A stretch of 64,000 bases of DNA, taken from NCBI RefSeq assembly GCF_937936315.1, contig NZ_CALGWU010000057.1, positions 116,456 to 180,455 of the forward strand, given 5' to 3'. Shown in pieces: positions 31,979 to 40,113 of the stretch. The DNA is from an uncultured Capnocytophaga sp. GTDB lineage: Bacteria; Bacteroidota; Bacteroidia; Flavobacteriales; Flavobacteriaceae. The notes beneath the pieces are model-generated. The model was not told the origin of the DNA, searched no databases, and saw only the letters and a list, made by a program, of their open reading frames with translations. The position numbers were made by a program, and so were the translations under genes. How positions within the stretch are numbered: the stretch's first letter is position 1; each line of letters begins with the position of its first letter.

Positions 31979-32329
31979 TTAAAGGGCGGAAGTCATAAAA
32001 GTTCCTCTTGAGGTAGCTGTTTTCTTAACTTGTCCGTTTTGTAACAGTTGTATGGTAAGTGTAGAGTTATCATTTACTCCTCTTCCTCCTACTGCTACTT
32101 GCATAGGCTCACCTCCTTTGATATCCATTACATAATCTTTAGTGAGAGGTTTTGGACTTGTATCTGTTTCAACTTCACCGGTTGAATATTGAAATACAAT
32201 AGAGATTACGGTAACTCCTTCAGATTTTAAAATTTTAAGAGCATAACCTGAATCGTCTCCTTTGTTATCACTTTTGCCACAAGCTACCATCGCAAAAATA
32301 GCTACTAATAAAAGAATTGTCTTCTTCAT
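31979..32329 (-). CDS. Small lipoprotein of unknown function
   Basis: The 116 residues begin MKKTILLLVAIFAMVACGKSD, a lipoprotein signal with lipobox MVAC. The mature part (about 98 residues) has no family I recognise and is beta-rich in appearance (GVTVISIVFQYSTGEVETD, STLTIQLLQNGQVKKTATS). It has its own promoter with -33 and -7 boxes and its own terminator, so it is probably a separate transcript even though it lies beside the sigma-factor cluster. Confidence 0.75.
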   Translation of the reverse strand: MKKTILLLVAIFAMVACGKSDNKGDDSGYALKILKSEGVTVISIVFQYSTGEVETDTSPKPLTKDYVMDIKGGEPMQVAVGGRGVNDNSTLTIQLLQNGQVKKTATSRGTFMTSAL

Positions 32330-32359
32330 TGTTTATCTGTTTTTTAGTTATTAATGGCG

Positions 32360-32390
32360 CAAAAGTACAAATAATTTGCAAATTAGCAAA
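32360..32390 (-). promoter_or_regulatory. Promoter of the small lipoprotein gene
   Basis: On the minus strand, TTTG (32390-32387), 19 bases, TACTTTTG (32367-32360). Confidence 0.7.
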
Positions 32391-32530
32391 ATTAACCTTT
32401 CCTTTTATTTCAATCCATTAGACCTGAGGTAAGGCGGTTATAACTAAGCGAAATTATTTTTTTCTTATAAAATTATAGCTTTATAAGAAAAATCTATAAC
32501 TAAAATACTCTTACTCATTTGTTTTTATAG

Positions 32531-32538
32531 TATCTTTG
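32531..32538 (+). promoter_or_regulatory. -7 box TATCTTTG for superoxide dismutase
   Basis: Matches TAnnTTTG, 25 bases before the start codon. No TTTG lies at the standard spacing. Confidence 0.6.
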
Positions 32539-32563
32539 CTAAAAATTTAAAAAAGAATATATT

Positions 32564-33169
32564 ATGTTTACACTTCCTACATTACCATACTCTTACGACG
32601 CTCTTGAACCTCACATTGATGCGCGTACAATGGAAATTCACCACACGAAACACCACAATGCCTATACAACCAACTTAAATGCCGCTTTGGCTCCTGCTGG
32701 AGTAGAAGGCAAAAGTATTCAGGAAATTCTTAAAAACCTGGATATGAACAACGCTGCGCTTCGCAACAATGGTGGTGGATTCTACAATCACAATCTTTTT
32801 TGGGAAATAATGAGTCCTAATGGCGGCGGCAAACCTACTGGAGAACTCGCTAAAGCAATTGATGAGTCTTTTGGTAGTTTTGAAGGTTTTAAAGAGGCGT
32901 TTAGCAAAGCTGCAGCTACTCGTTTTGGCTCAGGCTGGGCTTGGCTTTGTGTTCACAAAGGCGGCAAAGTAGAGATTTGCTCTACTGCAAATCAAGATAA
33001 TCCGTTGATGCCTAACACAGGTTGTGGCGGTTTCCCCATCTTAGGATTAGACGTATGGGAACACGCTTACTACTTAAATTATCAAAACCGTCGTCCTGAT
33101 TATATCGAAGCGTTTTTTAATGTAATCAACTGGGCGAAAGTTGCTGAACTTTACAACACTCATAAGTAG
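32564..33169 (+). CDS. Superoxide dismutase, Fe/Mn family (Mn-like residues)
   Basis: The 201 residues carry the four metal ligands: His in MEIHHTKHHNAY (about 27), His in FYNHNLFWE, and Asp and His in LDVWEHAYYLNY. It converts superoxide to hydrogen peroxide and oxygen. Residues near the metal (NNGGGFYNHN and TANQDNPLMP, with a Gln in the latter) resemble manganese or cambialistic enzymes more than iron enzymes; metal use needs assay. There is no signal peptide, so it is cytoplasmic. It is monocistronic: a promoter is close upstream and a terminator follows at 33206. Confidence 0.95.
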   Translation: MFTLPTLPYSYDALEPHIDARTMEIHHTKHHNAYTTNLNAALAPAGVEGKSIQEILKNLDMNNAALRNNGGGFYNHNLFWEIMSPNGGGKPTGELAKAIDESFGSFEGFKEAFSKAAATRFGSGWAWLCVHKGGKVEICSTANQDNPLMPNTGCGGFPILGLDVWEHAYYLNYQNRRPDYIEAFFNVINWAKVAELYNTHK

Positions 33170-33205
33170 TAACTAACTTAACAAATATCCAAAAAGCAAA
33201 TATTC

Positions 33206-33240
33206 AAAGCCTCCTGAGAAATTGGGAGGCTTTATTTTTT
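33206..33240 (+). terminator. Terminator of superoxide dismutase
   Basis: AAAGCCTCC (33206-33214) pairs with GGAGGCTTT (33225-33233), followed by ATTTTTTT. Confidence 0.88.
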
Positions 33241-33246
33241 TATATT

Positions 33247-33336
33247 TTAAAAACAAATATGACTAAAAAAGGGTTGTATCCACAATAATATGAGCAATAG
33301 AACGCGTTTAGCAATATGAGGTAGCACTTCTTCCAT
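33247..33336 (-). pseudogene. Short open frame resembling a truncated copy of the 33867-34151 membrane protein
   Basis: An ATG at 33336 opens a 29-residue frame, MEEVLPHIAKRVLLLILLW and ten more residues. It aligns with the start of the neighbouring protein (MKEFIHIGQRLVLLILVWIL). A TATATTTG box (33365-33358) lies upstream in the same context as the box before the longer gene. It could be a degenerate duplicate or a genuine small membrane peptide; similarity is modest and I judge by eye. Confidence 0.4.
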
Positions 33337-33376
33337 AGTTATAATGATTTTAAAGAACAAATATACATCTTTTTGA

Positions 33377-33820
33377 TTACATAGGTAAGGTAGTAGCTTT
33401 TTTCTTTTCTAATATTTCTGTTACTACATCTTCACTAAATAAAAAGAATGATATACTTATCAAAAAAAACAGAATTGTTAGTATTATAGAAGCTGTATTG
33501 CTACCCAAAAACTTAGGTTTTTCTTTTTTAACAATTCGTATTCCCTTACCACTTCTATTGTATTTAAAGTGAAAGAAAATCACCAGAAGTATTGTTATAC
33601 TTAGTACTTGAAAACGACCTAAAGTATAACCGAAAAAATATGCCAATCCTATATTAAGTAAAGAATTGACTATTAAAGCAAATAAAGATCCTAACATCCA
33701 AACAGTATTTGAATCTGAGAAAGTATAAGGCAAAAACTTCACATTAAAAAGATAAATATAATAATAAAGCACGTTCATCATTTGCTGTAATTTCATAAAA
33801 ATAATTCTATATAGTTTCAT
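33377..33820 (-). CDS. Small integral membrane protein of unknown function
   Basis: The frame encodes 147 residues (139 if the second ATG at 33796 is used). Hydrophobic segments are visible at about 42-62, 65-85 and 110-130, with the basic loop KYNRSGKGIRIVKKEKPK between. There is no family I recognise. It sits between a truncated and a full copy of another small membrane protein, suggesting a small accessory cluster on the minus strand. Expression is uncertain because no TAnnTTTG box is obvious before it. Confidence 0.55.
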   Translation of the reverse strand: MKLYRIIFMKLQQMMNVLYYYIYLFNVKFLPYTFSDSNTVWMLGSLFALIVNSLLNIGLAYFFGYTLGRFQVLSITILLVIFFHFKYNRSGKGIRIVKKEKPKFLGSNTASIILTILFFLISISFFLFSEDVVTEILEKKKATTLPM

Positions 33821-33866
33821 TAGCTTCAGAAGGTTTTATATTTACTCTTTCTTATCAATTTATTAG

Positions 33867-34151
33867 CTATAGCAAAGCTAACGCTCCTAACAGTAACAAC
33901 AATAGTGGAATAGCCATTACTATATTTGCTATAGCACAACCTCGCTCTCGCTTCTGCGACAAAAAATAAGCCTCTATCACCAAAAATATACCATAAAGTC
34001 CACAAAATAATCCTATCCAAAAGGCAAATACAAATATATCACCTGTCGCACAAGAACTTTTACTATTGAATATAGAGATAGGTATGAATGACAATATCCA
34101 TACTAAAATTAATAAAACCAAACGCTGCCCTATATGAATGAACTCTTTCAT
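33867..34151 (-). CDS. Small integral membrane protein of unknown function
   Basis: From the ATG at 34151 the protein has 94 residues and three hydrophobic segments, starting MKEFIHIGQRLVLLILVWIL and ending LLLLLLGALALL. A longer frame from 34181 would start upstream of the -7 box (34178-34171), so I use 34151. A loop contains KRERGCAIANIV. No family is recognised. A shortened relative appears at 33247-33336. Confidence 0.6.
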   Translation of the reverse strand: MKEFIHIGQRLVLLILVWILSFIPISIFNSKSSCATGDIFVFAFWIGLFCGLYGIFLVIEAYFLSQKRERGCAIANIVMAIPLLLLLLGALALL

Positions 34152-34170
34152 AACGTTATTTTTTAAGGTA

Positions 34171-34178
34171 CAAATATA
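34171..34178 (-). promoter_or_regulatory. -7 box TATATTTG for the small membrane protein
   Basis: Matches TAnnTTTG on the minus strand, 19 bases before the ATG at 34151. It fixes the start choice. Confidence 0.55.
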
Positions 34179-34231
34179 CATCTTTTTTTGATTTGCTAAT
34201 CAACAAATTAGTAAATTAGCAAATTATTTCA

Positions 34232-34239
34232 TACCTTTG
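34232..34239 (+). promoter_or_regulatory. -7 box TACCTTTG for the hemerythrin-PAS gene
   Basis: Matches TAnnTTTG, 19 bases before the ATG at 34259, within an AAATTAGCAAATTA repeat tract. Confidence 0.6.
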
Positions 34240-34258
34240 CCTCCTAAAATATTTTTTT

Positions 34259-35227
34259 ATGGAACAAACTTTACCTGCAGGACATCCTGTGCATACCTAT
34301 ATGCTTGAAGCTGACCTTATTTACTCATTAATGGACGAGCTCCTTGGCATAGACCCTCATACCGACTATCAGAAATTCTACAACGTGTTCAACCATTTGG
34401 CAACCGTAGAAAAACACTTTGCTCGCAAGGAAAACCAGCTTTTCCCTTTCTTGGAAAAATGCGGCTGGACAAACCCTTCACAAAATATGTGGTCTTTCCA
34501 CGATACTATTCGCGATATCTTCCGCTTGGTGCGCAAAAACTTAGAAGAAAAAGATTTTGATGCAGCACAAACTAACGTACGCTATATCGAAGATAACTTG
34601 GGTCGCTTGTTGAATGTAGAAGCTAATATCCTCTTCCCTAATGCTTTGCAGTTGCTCACTGAAGAAGATTGGATTGAAATGCGCAAAGGTGAGGAAGAAA
34701 TAGGCTGGATGCTAAAAGAAGAACCTGCCCCTTACCCTAACAACAACCCCAATGAGCCTGTATATGTACACCCTTCAATGGATACCGAACGTCGCACCGA
34801 TGTTAAATTCGATGATGCTGCTGCCCATTATGATGAGGGCTATATGACCATTGAACAGGTGAACCTCTTGCTCAAAACCCTCCCTATTGATATTACTTTT
34901 GTGGATGAACACGACCGCGTAATTTTCTACAACCGCGGCGAAGAACGCGTATTCCCTCGCAGTGCGGGTATCATAGGGCGCGAAGTAAAATTCTGTCACC
35001 CTCCTAAGAGTGTAGGCACAGTACTCAAAATTGTAGAGAACTTCCGTGCAGGCACACAAAACGAAGCTAATTTCTGGTTCAATTATCGCGGTCGTCTTAT
35101 TTATGTGCGTTACTTTGCTGTACGCGACAAGGATAAGAACTACAAAGGCGTAATTGAAATGTCGCAAGACATCACCGATATTCAAAAAATAGAAGGTGAA
35201 CGCCGCCTATTAGAATGGGATAACTAA
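34259..35227 (+). CDS. Hemerythrin-like and PAS domain protein (DUF438-related)
   Basis: The 322 residues hold a hemerythrin-type helical bundle at about 5-155, with possible ligands in GHPVHTY, TVEKHFARKENQLFPFLE, SFHDTIRD and NVEANILFPNA. A PAS domain follows at about 205-310 (DITFVDEHDRVIFYNRGEERVFPRS, GVIEMSQDITDI). The usual N-terminal DUF438 domain of this family is short or absent. Hemerythrin domains bind O2, NO or iron and PAS domains sense ligands, so a redox or NO sensor is likely. The start follows a TACCTTTG box. It overlaps the methyltransferase gene by one base, indicating one operon. Confidence 0.85.
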   Translation: MEQTLPAGHPVHTYMLEADLIYSLMDELLGIDPHTDYQKFYNVFNHLATVEKHFARKENQLFPFLEKCGWTNPSQNMWSFHDTIRDIFRLVRKNLEEKDFDAAQTNVRYIEDNLGRLLNVEANILFPNALQLLTEEDWIEMRKGEEEIGWMLKEEPAPYPNNNPNEPVYVHPSMDTERRTDVKFDDAAAHYDEGYMTIEQVNLLLKTLPIDITFVDEHDRVIFYNRGEERVFPRSAGIIGREVKFCHPPKSVGTVLKIVENFRAGTQNEANFWFNYRGRLIYVRYFAVRDKDKNYKGVIEMSQDITDIQKIEGERRLLEWDN

Positions 35228-35931
35228 TGAAAGACTTATTTGGACAAGCTATTTTAGATTATCAGCAAGGGCAATATACTGAAGATATCAAAACGGAAAC
35301 TACTATTTCCGAAGAAGATGTATTGCCCTTGCCTTATTTGTTTCGCTCCTTTGAACAGATGCCTGCATTAGAGCAAAAAGCTCTACAAATGGCAAAAGGA
35401 AAAATATTAGAAGTAGGCTGTGGAGCAGGCTCTCACGGTCTCTATTTGCAGAATGAACGCAAACTTGAAGTACATTCTATCGACCTATCGCCTAAGGCTA
35501 TTGAGGCTTGCCAATTGCGAGGCTTGCGCAACGCCCAAGTGCAGAATGTATTGGAAACAACAGGGCAGTACGACACGATTCTTTTGCTAATGAATGGCGC
35601 AGGTATATGCGGACGGCTTAAAAAAATGGGCGCTTTCTATGCCCACCTCAAAACACTCTTAGCTCCAAACGGACAAATCCTCACCGACTCTTCTGATATT
35701 ATCTATATGTTCGATGAAAACCCCGATGGCAGTTATGATGTACCGCTCTATTTTGATTATTACGGAGAAGTGGATTACGTGGTGAAGTACAAGGGACAGA
35801 AAGAAAAACCTTTCCCGTGGATGTATGTAGATTACAATACTTTGCAGAATGTAGCTATTTCAGTAGGGTTAGAATGCGAACTTATCGCCGAAGGTGAACA
35901 CTTTGATTACCTTGCTAAATTAGTAAATTAG
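35227..35931 (+). CDS. Class I SAM-dependent methyltransferase
   Basis: The 234 residues show the Rossmann-fold SAM motif ILEVGCGAGSHGLYL at about 58-72, an acidic strand end SIDLSPKAIEAC near 85-96, and the later LLLMNGAGICGRL. The substrate cannot be inferred; the region after motif IV is not that of a known rRNA or quinone methylase. The start codon overlaps the stop of the hemerythrin-PAS gene (ATG within TAATG), so the pair is coupled. The product may act on a target controlled by that sensor. Confidence 0.85.
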   Translation: MKDLFGQAILDYQQGQYTEDIKTETTISEEDVLPLPYLFRSFEQMPALEQKALQMAKGKILEVGCGAGSHGLYLQNERKLEVHSIDLSPKAIEACQLRGLRNAQVQNVLETTGQYDTILLLMNGAGICGRLKKMGAFYAHLKTLLAPNGQILTDSSDIIYMFDENPDGSYDVPLYFDYYGEVDYVVKYKGQKEKPFPWMYVDYNTLQNVAISVGLECELIAEGEHFDYLAKLVN

Positions 35932-35939
35932 TAGCAATC

Positions 35940-35979
35940 TGTCCCCTGAGACCTGTCACCTAACACCTATCACCTAATA
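35940..35979. repeat. Inverted copy of the CAGGTGTTAGG-type array
   Basis: On the minus strand this reads AGGTGATAGGTGTTAGGTGA and CAGGTCTCAGGGGACAG. It fills the 38-base space between convergent gene ends and overlaps the end of queE. Confidence 0.55.
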
Positions 35980-36602
35980 TCAAGGTATTTATGCATTTGC
36001 AAGGAGGCTTTCCACTGAGGGTGAGCCATTACATAATCTACAATTTTAGGCATTGCCACAGCGCGTTTGCTCCACTCGGGTTGAAGGTATAGCAAGCAAT
36101 CTGGTGATACTTGTGCAGCCATTTCTTCGGCGAAAAGGAAGTCATTATTATTATAAATCACCATTTTCAGCTCATTAGCTTTTTGAAGAACGTCCCCCAC
36201 GGGGCGTTTTATTTTTTTAGGAGAGAGGCATATCCAATCAAAAGTACCTGATAAGGGGTGAGCTCCCGAAGTTTCAATATGAGTGCGCGCCCCTGAGGCT
36301 CTCAGTTTTTCGGTAAGAAGATCTAAATTCCACATCAAGGGTTCTCCTCCCGTGATAATCATAGTTTTGGAGTGTGTTAAGGCATCGGTTACAATAGTAT
36401 CTACAGGCACTAAAGGGTGTGCTTCGGCAGCCCAACTTTCCTTTACATCACACCAATGACAACCTACATCACAACCGCCTAAACGGATGAAGTAAGCGGC
36501 AGTTCCTTTGTAGAAACCTTCACCTTGTAAGCTGTAAAAAGCCTCCATCAGGGGGAGAATCTCCCCCTTCTGTAAGGCTACTTGTGTATTTTTATCTAAC
36601 AT
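35970..36602 (-). CDS. queE: 7-carboxy-7-deazaguanine synthase
   Basis: QueE is a radical-SAM enzyme that makes the deazaguanine core of queuosine. The 210 residues contain the iron-sulfur motif CDVGCHWC (Cx3Cx2C) near 44-51 and TGGEPLMW near 92. The C-terminal part (WKASLQMHKYLDIR) is typical. It follows the SPOR protein gene by 6 bases at the end of the trpS operon. Other queuosine genes are not in the window. Confidence 0.93.
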   Translation of the reverse strand: MLDKNTQVALQKGEILPLMEAFYSLQGEGFYKGTAAYFIRLGGCDVGCHWCDVKESWAAEAHPLVPVDTIVTDALTHSKTMIITGGEPLMWNLDLLTEKLRASGARTHIETSGAHPLSGTFDWICLSPKKIKRPVGDVLQKANELKMVIYNNNDFLFAEEMAAQVSPDCLLYLQPEWSKRAVAMPKIVDYVMAHPQWKASLQMHKYLDIR

Positions 36603-36608
36603 CTAAAA

Positions 36609-38024
36609 TTAATCGTAATTGGCAACATCCAAAATCCAAGGATCGGGGATTTCGGTATTTTCGCGTATTTCGTCAACCTTTTTCACTGCATCTTCATATC
36701 TATCGTAACGAGCCACATAAATGAAGTTTAGCACTTGGTCACGGTTGTAATACACTTGGGCATCATAACCCCATTTTTTCATTTCTTCCACCCTATTGTT
36801 CACATTGTTGATATTGAGGAATACCCCTACAATCACGTAATATCCTTTTTCAGTATCTTTAGCGGTAAGTTTGGTTACACGAGTACTACGGTGCAATTGG
36901 GTAATCTCTTTAGGGTTGTTCTCTATCTCCAAAGCAGTGAGAAACAGATAATAACGGTCGCGACTACGGGTATAACTCAAATCTAATGAAGTAGCGTTGT
37001 TAGGAATGAGATATTGGTTGTCGTTCTTTATATCTATACGGAAGATATCAAACCCTAAAGTGTTTTCACTGTTAGGTTTGCGTGTTTTCACCATCTCATC
37101 ATTATAGGTAATGGCACTGCTAAAAAAGTTTTGATTAGGGCGCAATTTGGTTTCCAAAGAAGTTGTTTTACCACTTGCAGGTACCCCTATAGCCACATTA
37201 TCACCCGTCATATTAAAGTCGCCTTCAAGGGTTACTCCCATAATACGAGTTTTGAAATCACCTGCTTCAGGAGTTTTAAATCCACTAAAGGTGAAAGTTT
37301 TAGCAGCATCATTAGTAATAGCCGAAAAACCATCGTAGGTAATTACTTTTTTGATATTGCTATTGGCATTTTCATAAACTATCACTAACGCCCAACCTGC
37401 AGCCGAACCTCCTTCTACTTGCCCCAAGGCTGCCTTTACATTGGCAACAGTATATTCTCCTTCTATAGTATTTGCCGATGATAATATACTGGTTACATTG
37501 GCGTAATACACATAAGGAGCCGAGTTTTTCAAATCGGAATCAGTGCGACCATCAAATATCAATTCACCATCTATAGGCATATAATTGCTGCTATTAGGAG
37601 TTTTGAGCAACACGCTGCTAGCATCTTCTCTATTAGCATCGGTGATAGTGTTTTTACTACCTTTTAGCTGTCCTTTAGCATACGGATAAGTAGCCGACCA
37701 GTACAAAGCTGCATAAGCGACTTTGCCTCCTCCTACACCTTCGTACGCAAAGTTGGCACTACTAGAGGAAAACGTACTGGGGTCGCTATCAATATCAATG
37801 TATTGCATATCAAACTCATCGTTGAGTTTGGCTTTAGGGCTACGATCGTTGTAAGGTTCATTGGGGGAATTGCGTTTCTCATTTCGGTTGAGAATGTTAT
37901 TTCCTATGATTTTGATATCCCCTTTGATAAAAGTTTCATAGCGGATTTTGAAATCGGTAGTAGATTGTGCCATTGATAGTGGGCTCACTACTACACAAAT
38001 TAAGAGCGTAATGAGTTGTTTCAT
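36609..38024 (-). CDS. Secreted protein with an N-terminal DUF3344-like region and a C-terminal SPOR domain
   Basis: The 471 residues start with a signal peptide (LITLLICVVVSPLSMAQ). Residues 25-365 resemble the adhesin-like N-terminal part of large flavobacterial surface proteins (GDIKIIGNNIL, AALYWSATYPY, GWALVIVYENAN). Residues about 390-465 form a SPOR domain (EKGYYVIVGVFLNINNVNNRVEEM, NFIYVARYDRYEDAV), which binds denuded peptidoglycan. The combination suggests a surface or periplasmic protein localised to the cell wall. It overlaps the oxidoreductase gene by 4 bases. Confidence 0.78.
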   Translation of the reverse strand: MKQLITLLICVVVSPLSMAQSTTDFKIRYETFIKGDIKIIGNNILNRNEKRNSPNEPYNDRSPKAKLNDEFDMQYIDIDSDPSTFSSSSANFAYEGVGGGKVAYAALYWSATYPYAKGQLKGSKNTITDANREDASSVLLKTPNSSNYMPIDGELIFDGRTDSDLKNSAPYVYYANVTSILSSANTIEGEYTVANVKAALGQVEGGSAAGWALVIVYENANSNIKKVITYDGFSAITNDAAKTFTFSGFKTPEAGDFKTRIMGVTLEGDFNMTGDNVAIGVPASGKTTSLETKLRPNQNFFSSAITYNDEMVKTRKPNSENTLGFDIFRIDIKNDNQYLIPNNATSLDLSYTRSRDRYYLFLTALEIENNPKEITQLHRSTRVTKLTAKDTEKGYYVIVGVFLNINNVNNRVEEMKKWGYDAQVYYNRDQVLNFIYVARYDRYEDAVKKVDEIRENTEIPDPWILDVANYD

Positions 38025-38983
38025 AGACTTACAATTTGTTTGGCTATTCTAAGGGCTTCAGTGCCTTGTTCGAGGGTAACCATAGGAGTTGTATCGTTTT
38101 CTATAGCATCGGCAAAGCTCTCAAGTTCGTCTAAAATAGCGTTGTTATTATGTATTTCAGGGTATTCAAAATAAATTTGGCGACGTTCTCCTTCCGCATT
38201 TTGCAATATCATATCAAAATCACCAGCTACTTCGGGTGCATCTTTCATTTTCACTACTTCTACTTTTTTCTCTAAAAAGTCTACCGAAATATAAGCATCT
38301 TTTTGGAAAAAACGGCTTTTGCGCATATTCTTCATAGAGATACGACTGGCGGTGATATTGGCTACACAACCGTTCTCAAACTCCAAGCGCGCATTACTAA
38401 TATCGGGTGAATGACTGATAACCATTGTACTACTTGCCGAAATGTGTTTCACTTTTGATTTTACAACGCTCAAAATCACATCGATATCGTGAATCATCAA
38501 GTCGAGTACTACAGGCACATCGGTACCACGAGGGTTGAACTCTGCCAAGCGGTGTGCCTCGATGAACATAGGGTTGTGAATTTGGTCACGTACTGCTATA
38601 AAGGCAGGGTTAAAACGCTCTACGTGACCCACTTGTCCTTTCACGTGATGTTCCTTGGCAAGGGCGATAATCGCTTCAGCTTCTTCTACTGTAGTAGCGA
38701 TAGGTTTTTCGATAAAGAGGTGTTTGCCCGCTTTGATAATCTTTTCGGCGCACACAAAGTGGTTGAGAGTAGGAGTTACTACATCCACCATATCACATTC
38801 GGCAATAAGGGCTTCCATACTATCAAAACGCTTGTAACCGAACTCTTCGCTTACTTTTTGAGCGTTAGCTTCATCGGGGTCGTAAAAACCTACGAGTTCA
38901 TATCTATCCGATTGGTTGAGCAATCGCAAATGTATCTTTCCTAAATGTCCTGCACCGAGGACGCCAGCTTTTAATTTTGTCAT
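38021..38983 (-). CDS. Gfo/Idh/MocA family oxidoreductase
   Basis: The 320 residues begin with a NAD(P)-binding Rossmann fold (AGVLGAGHLGKIHLRLL, residues 6-22) and the family signature EKPIATT near 93-99, followed by HVERFNPAF. Members oxidise sugars, inositols or related compounds; the substrate is not evident. The start ATG is 1 base after the trpS stop and the stop overlaps the SPOR gene start by 4 bases, so it is part of the trpS operon. Confidence 0.9.
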   Translation of the reverse strand: MTKLKAGVLGAGHLGKIHLRLLNQSDRYELVGFYDPDEANAQKVSEEFGYKRFDSMEALIAECDMVDVVTPTLNHFVCAEKIIKAGKHLFIEKPIATTVEEAEAIIALAKEHHVKGQVGHVERFNPAFIAVRDQIHNPMFIEAHRLAEFNPRGTDVPVVLDLMIHDIDVILSVVKSKVKHISASSTMVISHSPDISNARLEFENGCVANITASRISMKNMRKSRFFQKDAYISVDFLEKKVEVVKMKDAPEVAGDFDMILQNAEGERRQIYFEYPEIHNNNAILDELESFADAIENDTTPMVTLEQGTEALRIAKQIVSL

Positions 38984-38984
38984 T

Positions 38985-39953
38985 TTAATATCCTATTTTA
39001 GCTCGTACCCTGCGCAAGGTTTCATCGGCTACGCGGTGTGCTTTGGCAGCACCTTCTTTGAGGATGGCATCGAGTTCATCTAAATGCTCCATATAGTAAT
39101 TGTAGCGTTCACGTGGGGTAGCAAATTTTTCTAATATCAGTTCGTAGAGGGCTTGTTTGGCACTGCCAAAACCATAACCTCCAGCGCGGTAAGCAGCTTC
39201 CATCGTTTGTATTTGCTCATCCGAAGCCAATAGGCGGTAGAGGCGCATTACGTTGCAAGTATCGGGGTCTTTAGGAGCTTCCAAAGGCGTACTATCCGTA
39301 GGGATTGCCATTATTTGCTTGCGAAGTTGCTTTTCGGGCAAGAAAATATTGATGAAGTTGTTGCGTGATTTACTCATTTTCTCACCATCGGTACCAGGGA
39401 TAATCATTATTTTTTCCTCTATTTTAGCTTGTGGTAATACAAAGGTTTCGCCCATTTGATGATTGAAACGAGAAGCCACATCGCGGGTAATCTCAAGGTG
39501 TTGCAATTGGTCTTTACCTACAGGTACGACCTCAGCATCATACAAGAGTATGTCGGCAGCCATCAGCATAGGGTAAGTAAAGAGTCCCGCGTTCACATCT
39601 TGCAAATAGTCCATTTTGTCTTTAAATGAATGAGCAAGTGTGAGGCGTTGGTAAGGGAAAAAGCACGCTAAATACCACGAAAGTTCAGCAGTTTGAGGTA
39701 CGTCGCTCTGGCGGTAGAAAGTAACTTTGTTTGTGTCCAAACCAAAAGCTAACCAAGTGGCAGCGACGCTATAAGTATTGGCACGAAGAAGTGCGCCGTC
39801 TTTTATTTGAGTGAGAGAGTGCATATCGGCAATGAACAGAAAAGATTCATTAGCAGGATCTGACGCCATTTGCACTGCGGGGAGTATAGCCCCAAGAATA
39901 TTCCCCAAATGAGGGGTACCGGTACTTTGAATACCTGTTAAAACACGAGCCAT
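38985..39953 (-). CDS. trpS: Tryptophanyl-tRNA synthetase
   Basis: This class I enzyme charges tRNA-Trp. The 322 residues show the HIGH-like TPHLGNILGA (about 13-22) and the KMSKS loop GEKMSKSRNNF near 195. The LLYDAEVVPVGKDQLQHLEITRD segment is typical of bacterial TrpRS. It is the first gene of an operon with an oxidoreductase, a SPOR protein and queE. A consensus promoter is 41 bases upstream. Confidence 0.96.
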   Translation of the reverse strand: MARVLTGIQSTGTPHLGNILGAILPAVQMASDPANESFLFIADMHSLTQIKDGALLRANTYSVAATWLAFGLDTNKVTFYRQSDVPQTAELSWYLACFFPYQRLTLAHSFKDKMDYLQDVNAGLFTYPMLMAADILLYDAEVVPVGKDQLQHLEITRDVASRFNHQMGETFVLPQAKIEEKIMIIPGTDGEKMSKSRNNFINIFLPEKQLRKQIMAIPTDSTPLEAPKDPDTCNVMRLYRLLASDEQIQTMEAAYRAGGYGFGSAKQALYELILEKFATPRERYNYYMEHLDELDAILKEGAAKAHRVADETLRRVRAKIGY

Positions 39954-39993
39954 TGTTTTAGTTAAGAATTAAAAGTTAAGAGTTATTAGAGCG

Positions 39994-40024
39994 CAAAGGT
40001 AATAAATATTTTAGAAATAGCAAA
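39994..40024 (-). promoter_or_regulatory. trpS: Promoter of the trpS operon
   Basis: On the minus strand, TTTG (40024-40021), 19 bases, TACCTTTG (40001-39994). Confidence 0.75.
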
Positions 40025-40056
40025 ATAGCTATTAGTCCTCTTTTGCTACTTATCAA

Positions 40057-40086
40057 TTGCTAATTATCAATTGTTTTGTATCTTTG
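40057..40086 (+). promoter_or_regulatory. miaB: Promoter of miaB
   Basis: TTG (40057-40059), 19 bases, TATCTTTG (40079-40086). An in-frame ATG at 40057 lies upstream of the -7 box and so cannot be the start of this transcript. Confidence 0.75.
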
Positions 40087-40113
40087 CGCCCTCAATCAAG
40101 TAAGAAAACCTCT

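Noticed and set aside
33826..34020. 64-residue minus-strand frame inside the small membrane protein gene
   Set aside because: It overlaps the better-supported frame at 33867-34151, which has a promoter box and hydrophobic segments.
40057..40113. N-terminal extension of MiaB
   Set aside because: The upstream ATG precedes the -7 box, so it is not on the transcript.
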